A stretch of 64,000 bases of DNA from Comamonas sp. 26 (lineage in GTDB: Bacteria > Pseudomonadota > Gammaproteobacteria > Burkholderiales > Burkholderiaceae_C): assembly GCF_002754475.1 (NCBI RefSeq), contig NZ_PEFL01000001.1, positions 248,001 to 312,000 on the forward strand. The letters are read 5' to 3'. The notes beneath the pieces are model-generated. The model saw only the letters and a program-made list of their open reading frames with translations, was not told the origin of the DNA and did no database searches. Below, in pieces: positions 48,369-56,390 of the stretch (within the stretch, counting starts at the first letter, position 1; each line of letters begins with the position of its first letter). Made by a program: the position numbers and the translations under genes.

Positions 48369-48389
48369 ATGCTCCTTGATAAGGAGCAT
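48369..48389 (+). terminator. Terminator between queC and the 86-residue gene (2)
   Basis: Perfect 9-bp stem ATGCTCCTT / AAGGAGCAT with a 3-base loop, followed by a run of seven T on the plus strand. It serves queC. Confidence 0.9.
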
Positions 48390-48398
48390 TTTTTTGCC

Positions 48399-48659
48399 TT
48401 AAACGCGGGGCCGTGTCGCGATCTGCCCGGCCCGGATCTGCTTGGTCATATGGCTCAGCCAAGCGTGGCTCTCGGGCGTTTCAAACAGAAAGTCCCAGAT
48501 CGCGTTGTGCTGGCGCGGCGTCAGGCTCAGTGCGCCGTGGCGGCGCATATGGGCTTGTAGCCTGTGCATTTCTTCGCAGTTCAGCGGCAGCTGCATCACG
48601 GTAAGAGGAGGGCGCGGGCGGTAGCGGCGCTGGGGAATTTTCTTGTTCGGGCGACTCAT
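48399..48659 (-). CDS. Small basic protein of unknown function
   Basis: 86 residues, very rich in Arg and His at the N-terminus (MSRPNKKIPQRRYRPRPPLT), then a helical part with HRLQAHMRRHGALSLTPRQ and AIWDFLFETPESHAWLSHM. No family recognised. It lies 18 bases after the 5-formyl-THF cyclo-ligase stop on the same strand and is followed by a terminator, which supports a real gene. Shine-Dalgarno is weak. Confidence 0.6.
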   Translation of the reverse strand: MSRPNKKIPQRRYRPRPPLTVMQLPLNCEEMHRLQAHMRRHGALSLTPRQHNAIWDFLFETPESHAWLSHMTKQIRAGQIATRPRV

Positions 48660-48677
48660 GGCAAACAGTTCAAAGGT

Positions 48678-49250
48678 TCAGACGGGCCAGACTACACCGT
48701 TGTCGTTCAGGATGGCGTCCAGGGGCAAATCATGCGCCTCAGGATGGAAGTCATCCACATAGCCATTGGTGTAGCCCAGGCCCACGGTAAATGGGCGCGG
48801 GGTCAGCTCGGCCAGCGTGCGGTCATAAAAACCGCCGCCGTAGCCCAGCCGGTAGCCGCCAGCGGCATAGCCCACGCAGGGCACAAACAGCAGCGTGGGC
48901 ACCAGCAGCTCGGTGTCTTTGGGCTTGGGGATGCCATAGGCGTCCTCTTCCATAGGGCAGCCGGGATACCAGGCGTGAAAACTCAATGTCTTACGCTGTT
49001 TGTCGATCACTGGCAGCCCAATCCGGCGTCGTTGTGGGGTACCCTGTAGCTCGCCATCTTCTTTCCAGCGATGCAGTGCGGGCAGCGGGTCGAATTCACC
49101 CTTGATGGGCCAGTAGGCGCCAATCACGGTATCGGGTCGCTCCATCAGCCAAAAGCGCATCACCTGCTGTAGCGCATCTGCACGCTGCAGGCGATCTGGA
49201 AGGTTGAGGCGCAGTTCAATCAACTTGCGGCGTAACGCTGCTTTGTCCAT
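48678..49250 (-). CDS. fau: 5-formyltetrahydrofolate cyclo-ligase
   Basis: 190 residues. It converts 5-formyl-THF to 5,10-methenyl-THF with ATP. Start MDKAALRRKL at 49250 (GGAAA upstream). Motifs: the N-terminal Arg/Lys-rich RRKLIELRLNL, GAYWPIKGEFD, and the phosphate-binding GGGFYDRTLAEL near residue 138. The open frame runs on to 50720 opposite the slt gene, but that part is not real. The start is 15 bases from the divergent slt start. Confidence 0.93.
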   Translation of the reverse strand: MDKAALRRKLIELRLNLPDRLQRADALQQVMRFWLMERPDTVIGAYWPIKGEFDPLPALHRWKEDGELQGTPQRRRIGLPVIDKQRKTLSFHAWYPGCPMEEDAYGIPKPKDTELLVPTLLFVPCVGYAAGGYRLGYGGGFYDRTLAELTPRPFTVGLGYTNGYVDDFHPEAHDLPLDAILNDNGVVWPV

Positions 49251-49265
49251 CGGGTAATTTCCTCC

Positions 49266-51245
49266 ATGCACTGGCTGAAGATTTTGACACCGCTTTGTGC
49301 GGCTTCCATGTTGACTGTAGCTGCTCCGTTTGCGCAGGCACAAAATTCGGGTGATGCCGTGTTGCTGGATATGCAAAAAGCATTCCGCGCGCGCAACCAG
49401 GCGGCCCTGACCCAGCTGCTGCCACAGGCCAGCGGCCACCCCCTCCAACCTTGGGCCGCTTACTGGGAACTCAAGAACCGTCTTGAAACCTCGGCGCCTG
49501 ATGAAATTCAGGGCTTCCTCACCCGTTACGCCGGCACCTACCAGGAAGATCGTATGCGCAACGACTGGCTGCTGATGCTGGGCAAGCAGCGTGACTGGAG
49601 TACTTTCAGCCGCGTCTACCCGCAGTTCCGTATGCGTGATGACAAGTCCGTCACCTGCTATGCCTTGCTGGCCGATGCCGTGCAAGGCCGTGGCGCGCCC
49701 AATGTGGGCCAGCAGGTGCGCGATTTGTGGATGGCGCAAAAAGATGCCGATGACGGTTGCACCACCGCTGCTGGCCAGATGTACGCCAGCAAACTCATCA
49801 GCGCTGAAGATGTGTGGCGCCGCGCCCGCGTAGCGACTGAGAATAACCGCCAGAAGGCGGCGCGTGATGCGGTGGCCATCGTCGCCCCCGATGCGGCAGA
49901 CCAGGTGGCGCAGGTTTTTGCCTCGCCTGCCAAATATCTGGCCGGGCAAAGCAAGTCCCGTGGCCGTGAGCGCAAGGAGCTGGCGCTGCTGGCCTTGATT
50001 CGCATGGCAGCGAGTGACCCCGATGGCGCAGCCGGTCAGATTGAAGGCGGCTGGGGCGCACAGCTCAGCGCTGAAGAGCGCAACTGGGCCTGGGCCGTGG
50101 CCGGCAAGCAGGCGGCCTTCAAGCTCTCGCCTGATGCCAACACCTACTTTGGCAAAGTGCGCCGCAACGAAGACCTGAGCGATGAGCTGCTGGGCTGGAA
50201 GGTGCGCGCCGCACTGCGTGCCGGTGACTGGAAAGCCGTGCGCCGTGCTATCGACGCCATGGGGCCCGAGCGCACCGACCCGACCTGGGCTTACTGGAAG
50301 GCCAAGTCCATGCTGGCTGGTCGCCCCAGCGCAGAAGAAAAGGCGGAAGCCCGCCAACTGCTGGAAGACACGGCAGGCAACCACAGCTTCTATGAGCAAC
50401 TGGCGCTGGAAGAAATCGGCCAGCGCATTACCGTGCCGCCTGCCCCCGCACCGCTGACAGCGCAGGAAAAAGCCGCAGCGCGCAGCAACCCCGGCTTGGC
50501 CCGTAGCCTGTATGCGATTGGCATCGGCCTGCGCAGCGAAGGCGTGCGCGAGTGGAACTACAGCACCAACCTGCACCAGCCCGGCGGCCTGGAAGACCGC
50601 GAGCTGTATGCCGCAGCCGACCTGGCCTGCGAGCGCCAGATCTGGGACCGTTGCATCAACACCAGCGAGCGCACCAAGACCTTTGCCGACTGGAAGCAGC
50701 GCTATCCCATGCCTTATCACGACACGGTGCTGGCCAAGTCGCGGAACATCGGTCTGGACCCGGCCTATGTCTATGGCCTGATCCGCCAGGAAAGCCGCTT
50801 CATCATGGATGCACGTTCGGGCGTGGGTGCTTCGGGCCTCATGCAGGTCATGCCTGCCACGGCGCGCTGGACGGCCAGGAAGATCGGCATGACCGGCTTT
50901 ACGCCTGACATGATCAACGACCGCGATACCAACATCACCATCGGCACGTCGTATCTCAAGCTGGCGCTGGACGATTTTGACGGCTCCATGGCCATGGCGG
51001 CCGCAGGTTACAACGCAGGTCCCGGCCGTCCCCGCAACTGGCGCAACGGCCCCACGCTGGACGCAGCCATCTGGGCTGAAAACGTTCCCTTCAGCGAAAC
51101 GCGCGACTACGTGAAGAAGGTGCTCTCCAACACCACCAACTACGCGGCGCTGATTACGGGCCAGCCCCAGTCGCTCAAAAGCCGTCTGGGCACCGTTGGC
51201 CCACGTCCCGGTAACGAGGCAGAGCCTATGAAGGATCTGCCATAA
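49266..51245 (+). CDS. slt: Soluble lytic murein transglycosylase (Slt70-like)
   Basis: 659 residues. The signal peptide MHWLKILTPLCAASMLTVAA is cleaved after AQA. A long alpha-superhelical U-domain (about 30-450) and L-domain are followed by the lysozyme-like catalytic domain (about 490-620) with catalytic Glu in LIRQESRF, GASGLMQVMPATARW and AAAGYNAGPGRPRNW. It cleaves peptidoglycan glycan strands to 1,6-anhydro-muropeptides in the periplasm. It has no clear Shine-Dalgarno and its start is 15 bases from the divergent fau start. A terminator follows at 51286-51322. Confidence 0.94.
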   Translation: MHWLKILTPLCAASMLTVAAPFAQAQNSGDAVLLDMQKAFRARNQAALTQLLPQASGHPLQPWAAYWELKNRLETSAPDEIQGFLTRYAGTYQEDRMRNDWLLMLGKQRDWSTFSRVYPQFRMRDDKSVTCYALLADAVQGRGAPNVGQQVRDLWMAQKDADDGCTTAAGQMYASKLISAEDVWRRARVATENNRQKAARDAVAIVAPDAADQVAQVFASPAKYLAGQSKSRGRERKELALLALIRMAASDPDGAAGQIEGGWGAQLSAEERNWAWAVAGKQAAFKLSPDANTYFGKVRRNEDLSDELLGWKVRAALRAGDWKAVRRAIDAMGPERTDPTWAYWKAKSMLAGRPSAEEKAEARQLLEDTAGNHSFYEQLALEEIGQRITVPPAPAPLTAQEKAAARSNPGLARSLYAIGIGLRSEGVREWNYSTNLHQPGGLEDRELYAAADLACERQIWDRCINTSERTKTFADWKQRYPMPYHDTVLAKSRNIGLDPAYVYGLIRQESRFIMDARSGVGASGLMQVMPATARWTARKIGMTGFTPDMINDRDTNITIGTSYLKLALDDFDGSMAMAAAGYNAGPGRPRNWRNGPTLDAAIWAENVPFSETRDYVKKVLSNTTNYAALITGQPQSLKSRLGTVGPRPGNEAEPMKDLP

Positions 51246-51607
51246 AATCGTTCATGATGGGCTGATTGCTCATTCATTAGTCGCTAAAAGCGCTCATTCC
51301 TTCTGGGGTTGAGCGCTTTTTTCATGGGCGTTGATGACTCAAGAAAGCGCGCAAGCCTGCGCCGGAGCGCGCGTGAAATAGCACGCAAGACTGTCTGTAG
51401 GTGAATACCTTACAAAGCTAAGGCGAATGAGACTGGTTTGTGTTTACAAAAGTACATAATTGCAACCGTCAAAGCCCATAACGCCACATACAACCTCGGC
51501 TTTGTCTCCCTTTAGCTGCTCCGCCAGCTGTCTCAAAGGCCCATCAGGGGCCGACTCATCTTCTCAATACATAGCAACGACCTGATCTGTCAGGCCGAGG
51601 AGTCATC
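51246..51607 (+). other. Gene-free stretch before the TonB receptor
   Basis: It holds the slt terminator and then about 280 bases of upstream region for the TonB-dependent receptor. A CATAAT box lies near 51455. I did not find a convincing Fur box or a short ORF. Confidence 0.4.
51286..51322 (+). terminator. Terminator of slt
   Basis: Perfect 11-bp stem AAAAGCGCTCA / TGAGCGCTTTT with a 13-base loop and a T-run after it. Confidence 0.88.
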
Positions 51608-53788
51608 ATGTCCAACGCAGCCCGAAGCCGCGCTCGTCACACCTATTGGCAACCCCGTTTGCTGGCACTGGCCGCAGCCGCTGCCTGCGCCAGTACGGCT
51701 GCATTTGCCCAAGCCAAAGAATCCACCATGGAAGAGGTGGTGGTCTCCGCCAGCGGCTTCGAGCAGGAGCTCAAGAACGCTCCTGCCTCGATTTCCGTCG
51801 TAACCCGCAAGGAACTCGAAACCAAGAACTTCCGCGACCTGGCCGAAGCCCTGCAAGGCGTGGAAGGCATTGACGTCATGGGCGCTACCGGCAAGACCGG
51901 CGGTCTGGACATCAGCATTCGCGGCATGCCCAGCGACTACACGCTGATTCTGATTGACGGCCGCCGCCAGAATGTGGCGGGCGACGTGACGCCCAACGGC
52001 TTTGGCGCAGCGCTGACCAGCTTCATGCCGCCGATGTCGGCCATCGAACGCATTGAAGTTATTCGCGGCCCCATGTCCACCTTGTATGGTTCGGACGCCA
52101 TGGGTGGTGTGATCAACATCATCACCCGCAAGGTCAGCAAGGAATGGGGTGGCGAAGTCAGCGTCGGCGCGGGCATTCCGCAAGACAGCGAGTGGGGCAA
52201 TCAGTACAAGAGCAACTTCTACATCAACGGCCCCATCAAGCAGGACTTGCTGGGCCTGGCCGTGCGCGGCAGCTACAGTGGTCGTGACGCTTCGGACTGG
52301 GTGCTGGCACCGGGCGCAAACCAGCCCGCAGCGGCACGTAACCCCGCACCGGCAGAGAGCCGCCAGCACAGCCTGGGAGCCAAGTTGACGCTGACCCCCA
52401 ACCGCTATCACGATATCTGGCTGGATGTGGATCAGGCGCGCACCTGGTACAACAACGAAGATGGTCGTCTGGGCAATCGTGATGCGGACTCGCCACGCAA
52501 TCCGCCCGGCTACAAGGATGCGCTGCGCTTCAACCGCGATCAGGTCAGCATCGGTCACACAGGACGCCTGGGCTTCGGTACGCTGGAAAGCAGCCTGATG
52601 CACACCGAAACCGAGACCATTGGCCGCACGATTCCCGGCGCTGCCGTGCCTACGAACGACCCACGCCGCGGTGCGGACCGTGAGCTCAAAACCACCAATC
52701 TGGTGCTGGACTCCAAGCTGGTCGCGCCTCTGGGCGACGCCCATATGCTGACCGTAGGCGGCCAGTTCTGGGATGCCAAGCTCAAGGACGGCCTGTTGCC
52801 GCAAAGCCACAAGCAAACCATGTGGTCGTTGTTTGTCGAAGACGAATGGCGTCTGCGCCAGGGACTGACGGCAACGCTGGGTGGCCGTTATGACCACCAC
52901 GACGCGTTTGGCGGCCAGTTCAGCCCCCGCGCCTATCTGGTCTGGGATGCGACCACAAGCTGGACCTTCAAGGGTGGCGTGAGCCAAGGTTTCAAGGCAC
53001 CGCGTCTGAACCAGCTGATTGACGGCGTGAGCGGCGTCAGCGGTCAGGGCACGACGATCAACATCGGCAACCCCAACCTCAAGCCCGAGACCAGCACCAA
53101 TGTGGAGCTGTCGGCCTTGTTCGACAACAAGGCTGGATGGACCAGCTCGGCGACGCTCTTCCACAACGATGTGAAGGACAAGATTGCCTCGGGCGGATCC
53201 TGCCTGACGTCGGCCATCTCCAGCTGTGCCTTCAACCCAACGGCCGATTACGCCATCAACGTGGACAAGGCCAAGACCTGGGGTATGGAGTTGAGCAGCC
53301 GCGCCCAGCTGGCCAAGGACTGGTCGGTCAAGGCCGGCTACACCTGGACCAACAGCGAGGTGATCGAGGGAGGCCGCAAGAACGGTCAGTTGGCCAATAC
53401 CGCAAAGCACATTGCCAGTGCCCAGCTGGACTGGACGCCGAGCAGCCAGTGGCGTCTGTGGGCCCGTGGCGAGTACCGCAGCAAGAGCCCGCGTTTCAGC
53501 GGCTCCTACGATAACCTGAGCAACGCCAACAAGGCGGTGTTTGACGCCGTGGGCGATATCAAGGGTTATGCACTGTTCCACCTCGGTGGCAGCTACCAAG
53601 TCAACAAGAACCTGAGCATCAACGCCAACATCTTCAACCTGTTCGACAAGGACTTCCGCAAGTACCAGCAGGTCAGCGTCAACGGCACGCCGACCTGGGT
53701 CAATAGCTACTTCCAAGGTGGCTCTTCCGTGTCTGGCGTGACACAGGCAGGTCGTACCTTCTGGGTTACGGCGAATATGAAGTTCTGA
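51608..53788 (+). CDS. TonB-dependent outer-membrane receptor (siderophore type)
   Basis: 726 residues. A signal peptide ends near AAFAQA. A TonB-box-like TMEEVVVSASG stretch (about 40-50) is followed by a plug domain (about 55-170) with ISVVTRKELETKNFRDLAEA, IRGMPSDYTLILIDGRR, and IEVIRGPMSTLYGSDAMGGV. The rest is a 22-strand barrel ending in aromatic Phe (TANMKF). The plug is of the FepA/CirA/BfrA type, so ferric-siderophore uptake is likely; the ligand is unknown. GAGGAG lies seven bases before the ATG. A siderophore reductase gene lies about 1.5 kb downstream. Confidence 0.92.
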   Translation: MSNAARSRARHTYWQPRLLALAAAAACASTAAFAQAKESTMEEVVVSASGFEQELKNAPASISVVTRKELETKNFRDLAEALQGVEGIDVMGATGKTGGLDISIRGMPSDYTLILIDGRRQNVAGDVTPNGFGAALTSFMPPMSAIERIEVIRGPMSTLYGSDAMGGVINIITRKVSKEWGGEVSVGAGIPQDSEWGNQYKSNFYINGPIKQDLLGLAVRGSYSGRDASDWVLAPGANQPAAARNPAPAESRQHSLGAKLTLTPNRYHDIWLDVDQARTWYNNEDGRLGNRDADSPRNPPGYKDALRFNRDQVSIGHTGRLGFGTLESSLMHTETETIGRTIPGAAVPTNDPRRGADRELKTTNLVLDSKLVAPLGDAHMLTVGGQFWDAKLKDGLLPQSHKQTMWSLFVEDEWRLRQGLTATLGGRYDHHDAFGGQFSPRAYLVWDATTSWTFKGGVSQGFKAPRLNQLIDGVSGVSGQGTTINIGNPNLKPETSTNVELSALFDNKAGWTSSATLFHNDVKDKIASGGSCLTSAISSCAFNPTADYAINVDKAKTWGMELSSRAQLAKDWSVKAGYTWTNSEVIEGGRKNGQLANTAKHIASAQLDWTPSSQWRLWARGEYRSKSPRFSGSYDNLSNANKAVFDAVGDIKGYALFHLGGSYQVNKNLSINANIFNLFDKDFRKYQQVSVNGTPTWVNSYFQGGSSVSGVTQAGRTFWVTANMKF

Positions 53789-53849
53789 GGCTGAGCCCTC
53801 AAAGCGGCATGAGCCTGTAAATCAGGAGCCGTCAGCGCAATCGAATCAA

Positions 53850-53879
53850 GGGTTTCAGGCTTTTTTATTTCTGAAGCCC
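53850..53879 (+). terminator. Hairpin after the TonB receptor gene
   Basis: Stem GGGTTTCAG / CTGAAGCCC (one G-T pair) with a T-rich 12-base loop. The T-run is in the loop rather than after the stem, so termination is uncertain. It lies within the long form of the dispersed repeat. Confidence 0.4.
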
Positions 53880-53885
53880 ACGATG

Positions 53886-53920
53886 AATAAGCGCTGACAG
53901 CTCCTGTTTTCATATCTATC
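53886..53920. repeat. Dispersed intergenic element, copy G
   Basis: AATAAGCGCTGACAGCTCCT followed by GTTTTCATATCTAT; on the minus strand it gives AGCTGTCAGCGCTTATT, the same core as the other copies. Confidence 0.45.
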
Positions 53921-53987
53921 GACACTTACTTACATGGTGCTGGGTCTGCATGTTGCAGACCACCACTCAGTGAGGGAGAAAGTCGCA

Positions 53988-54551
53988 ATGTCAGCAGCTA
54001 GAGGCCGCGTGTTCATCACCGTGCTGGGACTGGTCTGGGCCGGTGCCCTGGTGGCGCAGCCTGTCTACAAGTGGGTGGATGCGCAGGGCCAGACGCATTA
54101 CGGCTCGCAGTTGCCGCCGCAGCAGGCCGATGCGTCACAGCTCAAGGTTTCGGCCAATGGCAGCTCGGGAGCGGGCGCGGGGCGCTTTGGCGAACAGCGC
54201 AACACGGACGGTACGAAGAAGCTGCCCAAAGAGGCGCAGGAACTGGTCGATGGCCTGACCAAGGGGTTGAAAAAAGTCGACGGCAAAGAGGTGCCGCTGA
54301 ATTGCGCACTGGCGGTGGACAATATCCGCAGCCAGATCGAGATCATGCTGGAAAACGGCCAGAAAAACCTCAAGGGCGGCTATATCACCCAGGCGCAACA
54401 TGACGGTACGGCAGGAGGCTTAAAAAACCTGCGCTCCAAAGCATCGGTCAGCGATTGCAAGGCGGCTACCGGCCGTTCGCGCGATATGTACCAGTGCATG
54501 ACCAGCATGCACAACCATCTGCTTGGCTGTATAGAAAAGCACATGCCTTGA
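53988..54551 (+). CDS. Exported DUF4124 domain protein
   Basis: 187 residues from ATG 53988 (GAGGGAG upstream). Signal peptide MSAARGRVFITVLGLVWAGA, cleaved after VAQ. PVYKWVDAQGQTHYGSQLPP is the DUF4124 hairpin. The C-terminal part is helical with four Cys that could pair (NCALAVDN, SDCKAATG, MYQCMTS, HLLGCIEK). Function unknown; periplasmic. It stands alone between the TonB receptor and the marR gene. Confidence 0.75.
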   Translation: MSAARGRVFITVLGLVWAGALVAQPVYKWVDAQGQTHYGSQLPPQQADASQLKVSANGSSGAGAGRFGEQRNTDGTKKLPKEAQELVDGLTKGLKKVDGKEVPLNCALAVDNIRSQIEIMLENGQKNLKGGYITQAQHDGTAGGLKNLRSKASVSDCKAATGRSRDMYQCMTSMHNHLLGCIEKHMP

Positions 54552-54615
54552 GCTTGTGACTGGGTCTCAGGTCTCGGCCCGCGTGCGCAGCGGGTTGTGA
54601 TCGTGGCTGGCAGGC

Positions 54616-54726
54616 TCACGGTTTTCGGCGCTTCTTCAAGCTTTGCGCGGCCTGATCGCTCTCAAACAGCAGCACACGCTTGGCGTCATCGCGCACCATG
54701 CTCTGGGTCCAGAAGAAGGAGTACAT
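54616..54726 (-). CDS. Possible 36-residue protein
   Basis: A short frame with GAGG eight bases before the ATG. The peptide begins [14 protein letters not shown] and ends with a basic KKRRKP. Codon use is like a real gene. It follows marR on the same strand after an 80-base gap. No known family; it may be a small conserved protein or a chance ORF. Confidence 0.3.
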   Translation of the reverse strand: MYSFFWTQSMVRDDAKRVLLFESDQAAQSLKKRRKP

Positions 54727-54806
54727 GCGTTCGCCTCGTTCAACTAGGCCTGAACGCATTGATGGATGGGCGTTTTCAGCTCTGTTATGGAAGCATCAGA
54801 GTACGA

Positions 54807-55247
54807 TTAATCCATCACTCGCGCGCTGTCCAGCGCCAGTTTCAGCAGCTCGCGCAGCTGGGTTTGCTGCTTGACGGGGAAGTCGCTCAGCAGCTCGGCG
54901 GCGATCTGCTCGCGCTGGTTCTTGAGCTGGGCGAACAACTGCAGCCCCTGCGCGCTGAGCTGCAGGCAGCGCACGCGCTTGTCGGCCTCGCTGGCTGAGC
55001 GCTCCAGCCACCCCTTGTCCTGCAACTGGGTCAGCATGCGCGCCATCTGGGCTTTGTCGGTGTGGCTGTGCTCAACCAGCTCTTTTTGCGTAATGCCCGG
55101 GTGGCGACCTGCGTGCATCAGGATGCGGAACTCATTGAACGTCAGCCCCGGTTGAATGCGCTCCAGCGACTGGAGCAGGCGCGCGCGAAACAGGTGCAGC
55201 AGGTCGTGCAGCACTTCAAACACATCGGCGGCAAGGGATGAACTCAT
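54807..55247 (-). CDS. MarR-family transcriptional regulator
   Basis: 146 residues. Winged helix-turn-helix of the MarR type, with LTFNEFRILMHAGRHPGITQ, KAQMARMLTQLQDKGWLER (recognition helix and wing start) and SEADKRVRCLQLSAQG. Such repressors release DNA on binding small phenolic or other ligands. It is divergent from the ferric-siderophore reductase gene, and a perfect palindrome between them overlaps that gene's promoter, so autoregulation and repression of the reductase are likely. Confidence 0.9.
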   Translation of the reverse strand: MSSSLAADVFEVLHDLLHLFRARLLQSLERIQPGLTFNEFRILMHAGRHPGITQKELVEHSHTDKAQMARMLTQLQDKGWLERSASEADKRVRCLQLSAQGLQLFAQLKNQREQIAAELLSDFPVKQQTQLRELLKLALDSARVMD

Positions 55248-55265
55248 GGTGGGAAAGGTTAATTT

Positions 55266-55280
55266 GTTGACTTAGTCAAC
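55266..55280. promoter_or_regulatory. Palindromic operator between marR and the reductase gene
   Basis: Perfect 15-base palindrome GTTGACTTAGTCAAC, 18 bases upstream of the marR ATG. It covers the -35 box of the rightward promoter. Confidence 0.7.
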
Positions 55281-55295
55281 TTATTGATTGATATT
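55267..55295 (+). promoter_or_regulatory. Promoter for the siderophore reductase gene
   Basis: -35 TTGACT (55267-55272), 17-base spacer, -10 GATATT (55290-55295). The -35 lies in the palindrome, so a bound repressor would block polymerase. Confidence 0.55.
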
Positions 55296-55324
55296 TAGTG
55301 GACTTTATCAACTTCTTCAGAAAA

Positions 55325-56116
55325 ATGTCCAACACCGAAGTAACACCCATCATGCAACGTGTACGTCACGAATTTCGCGCTCGCCATGTGCAATTGCTGG
55401 CGCGAGAGCAGATCAGCCCTGGCTTTATCCGTCTGACCTTGGGCGGGCCGGAGCTGGCAGGTTTTGTCAGCGCGGGTTTTGACGACCATACCAAGCTCAT
55501 CCTGCCCCAGGCCGGCCTGGAGAAACCCAATCTGCCACAGATGATCGATGGCCGTCCGCATATCGACGGCGAACGCCCCACCATGCGCGACTACACGCCG
55601 CTCAATTACGACGCAGAGCGCAACACGCTGCAGATGGAGTTTGCCGAGCATGGCCATGGCCCTGCCGTGGAATGGGCGCGCACGGCCCCCATCGGCCAGT
55701 GGCTGGGTCTGGCCGGGCCGCGCGGCAGTCTGGTCGTGCCTGCCGATCTGGACTGGCATGTGCTTCTGGGCGACGAAAGCGCCATGCCTGCCATTGAGCG
55801 CAGGCTGGCCGAGTTGCCCGCCGGCAGCCGTGCCATTGTGCGGGTGCAGATCAACAACCCAGCCGATCAACGCGCATGGGCCAGTGCCGCTGCGCTGGAT
55901 TTGCAGTGGGTGACATCGCTGGCCGACGCGGCTGATGCGTTGACGTTGCCTGCGGGCGATGGCTTCATCTGGGCTTCTGGAGAGAACCGTGCCATGGCCG
56001 ATTTGCGCCAACGCATTCTGGCCAAGCCCGGTACCAACCCCAAGCGCATGCGCATTGCCTCGTACTGGAAGCAAGGGGAAGCGGCTCACCATGAAGAGCT
56101 GAATGCCAATGATTGA
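55325..56116 (+). CDS. Siderophore-interacting protein (ferric-siderophore reductase)
   Basis: 263 residues of the ViuB/SIP family. The FAD-binding motif RDYTPLNYD (about 93-101), AVEWARTAPIGQWLGLAGPRG and LLGDESAMPAIERRLAELP, and the C-terminal NAD(P)H part with GFIWASGENRAM and ASYWKQGEAAHHEE are typical. It reduces ferric siderophores in the cytoplasm to release iron. ATG 55325 is used because a GTG at 55298 would lie almost at the predicted transcription start. It overlaps the DUF2798 gene and is divergent from marR. Confidence 0.9.
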   Translation: MSNTEVTPIMQRVRHEFRARHVQLLAREQISPGFIRLTLGGPELAGFVSAGFDDHTKLILPQAGLEKPNLPQMIDGRPHIDGERPTMRDYTPLNYDAERNTLQMEFAEHGHGPAVEWARTAPIGQWLGLAGPRGSLVVPADLDWHVLLGDESAMPAIERRLAELPAGSRAIVRVQINNPADQRAWASAAALDLQWVTSLADAADALTLPAGDGFIWASGENRAMADLRQRILAKPGTNPKRMRIASYWKQGEAAHHEELNAND

Positions 56117-56390
56117 GGTGACGGAAAAAGGCGGCTTGAGTCACTCGGCCGCGCAGCCGCGTCGCAGGCTGCACAAGCGCTTTACGCCATTGGTATTTGC
56201 CTTCTACATGGCGTTGATCATGGCGTTTTTCATGTGCTGCATCATCGTGGCTGTCAATGGAGGGCTGGGCGCGGGTTACTGGTGGACGGTACTCAAGGCC
56301 TATGCCGTGGCCATGCCTTCGGCTTTTTGCTGTGTGGTGCTGGTGCGCCCCGTGGTGATGCGGCTGGTGGCCGCCACTGTGCATCACTGA
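56103..56390 (+). CDS. DUF2798 small membrane protein
   Basis: 95 residues with two membrane segments (about 30-52 and 65-88) after a basic HKRFTPLVFAFYMALIM, the DUF2798 hallmark. Function unknown. It overlaps the 3' end of the siderophore reductase gene by 14 bases (ATG 56109 would overlap less) and so is probably co-translated. Its end overlaps the converging hydrolase gene. Confidence 0.78.
   Translation: MPMIEVTEKGGLSHSAAQPRRRLHKRFTPLVFAFYMALIMAFFMCCIIVAVNGGLGAGYWWTVLKAYAVAMPSAFCCVVLVRPVVMRLVAATVHH

Noticed and set aside
49251..49265. 6S RNA next to the cyclo-ligase gene
   Set aside because: The two genes are often linked in other proteobacteria, but here only 15 bases separate the cyclo-ligase from slt, too little for 6S RNA.
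49251..50720. Long minus-strand frame extending the cyclo-ligase gene to 680 residues
   Set aside because: It lies opposite the well-supported slt gene, and only the last 190 residues match the enzyme family. The rest is a shadow of slt codon use.
51323..51607. Fur box upstream of the TonB receptor
   Set aside because: No stretch comes close to the 19-bp consensus; iron control by Fur cannot be claimed from this sequence.
51590..53716. 708-residue minus-strand frame opposite the TonB receptor
   Set aside because: The plus strand has signal peptide, plug and barrel motifs; the antisense frame has no recognisable domain and follows from the codon pattern.
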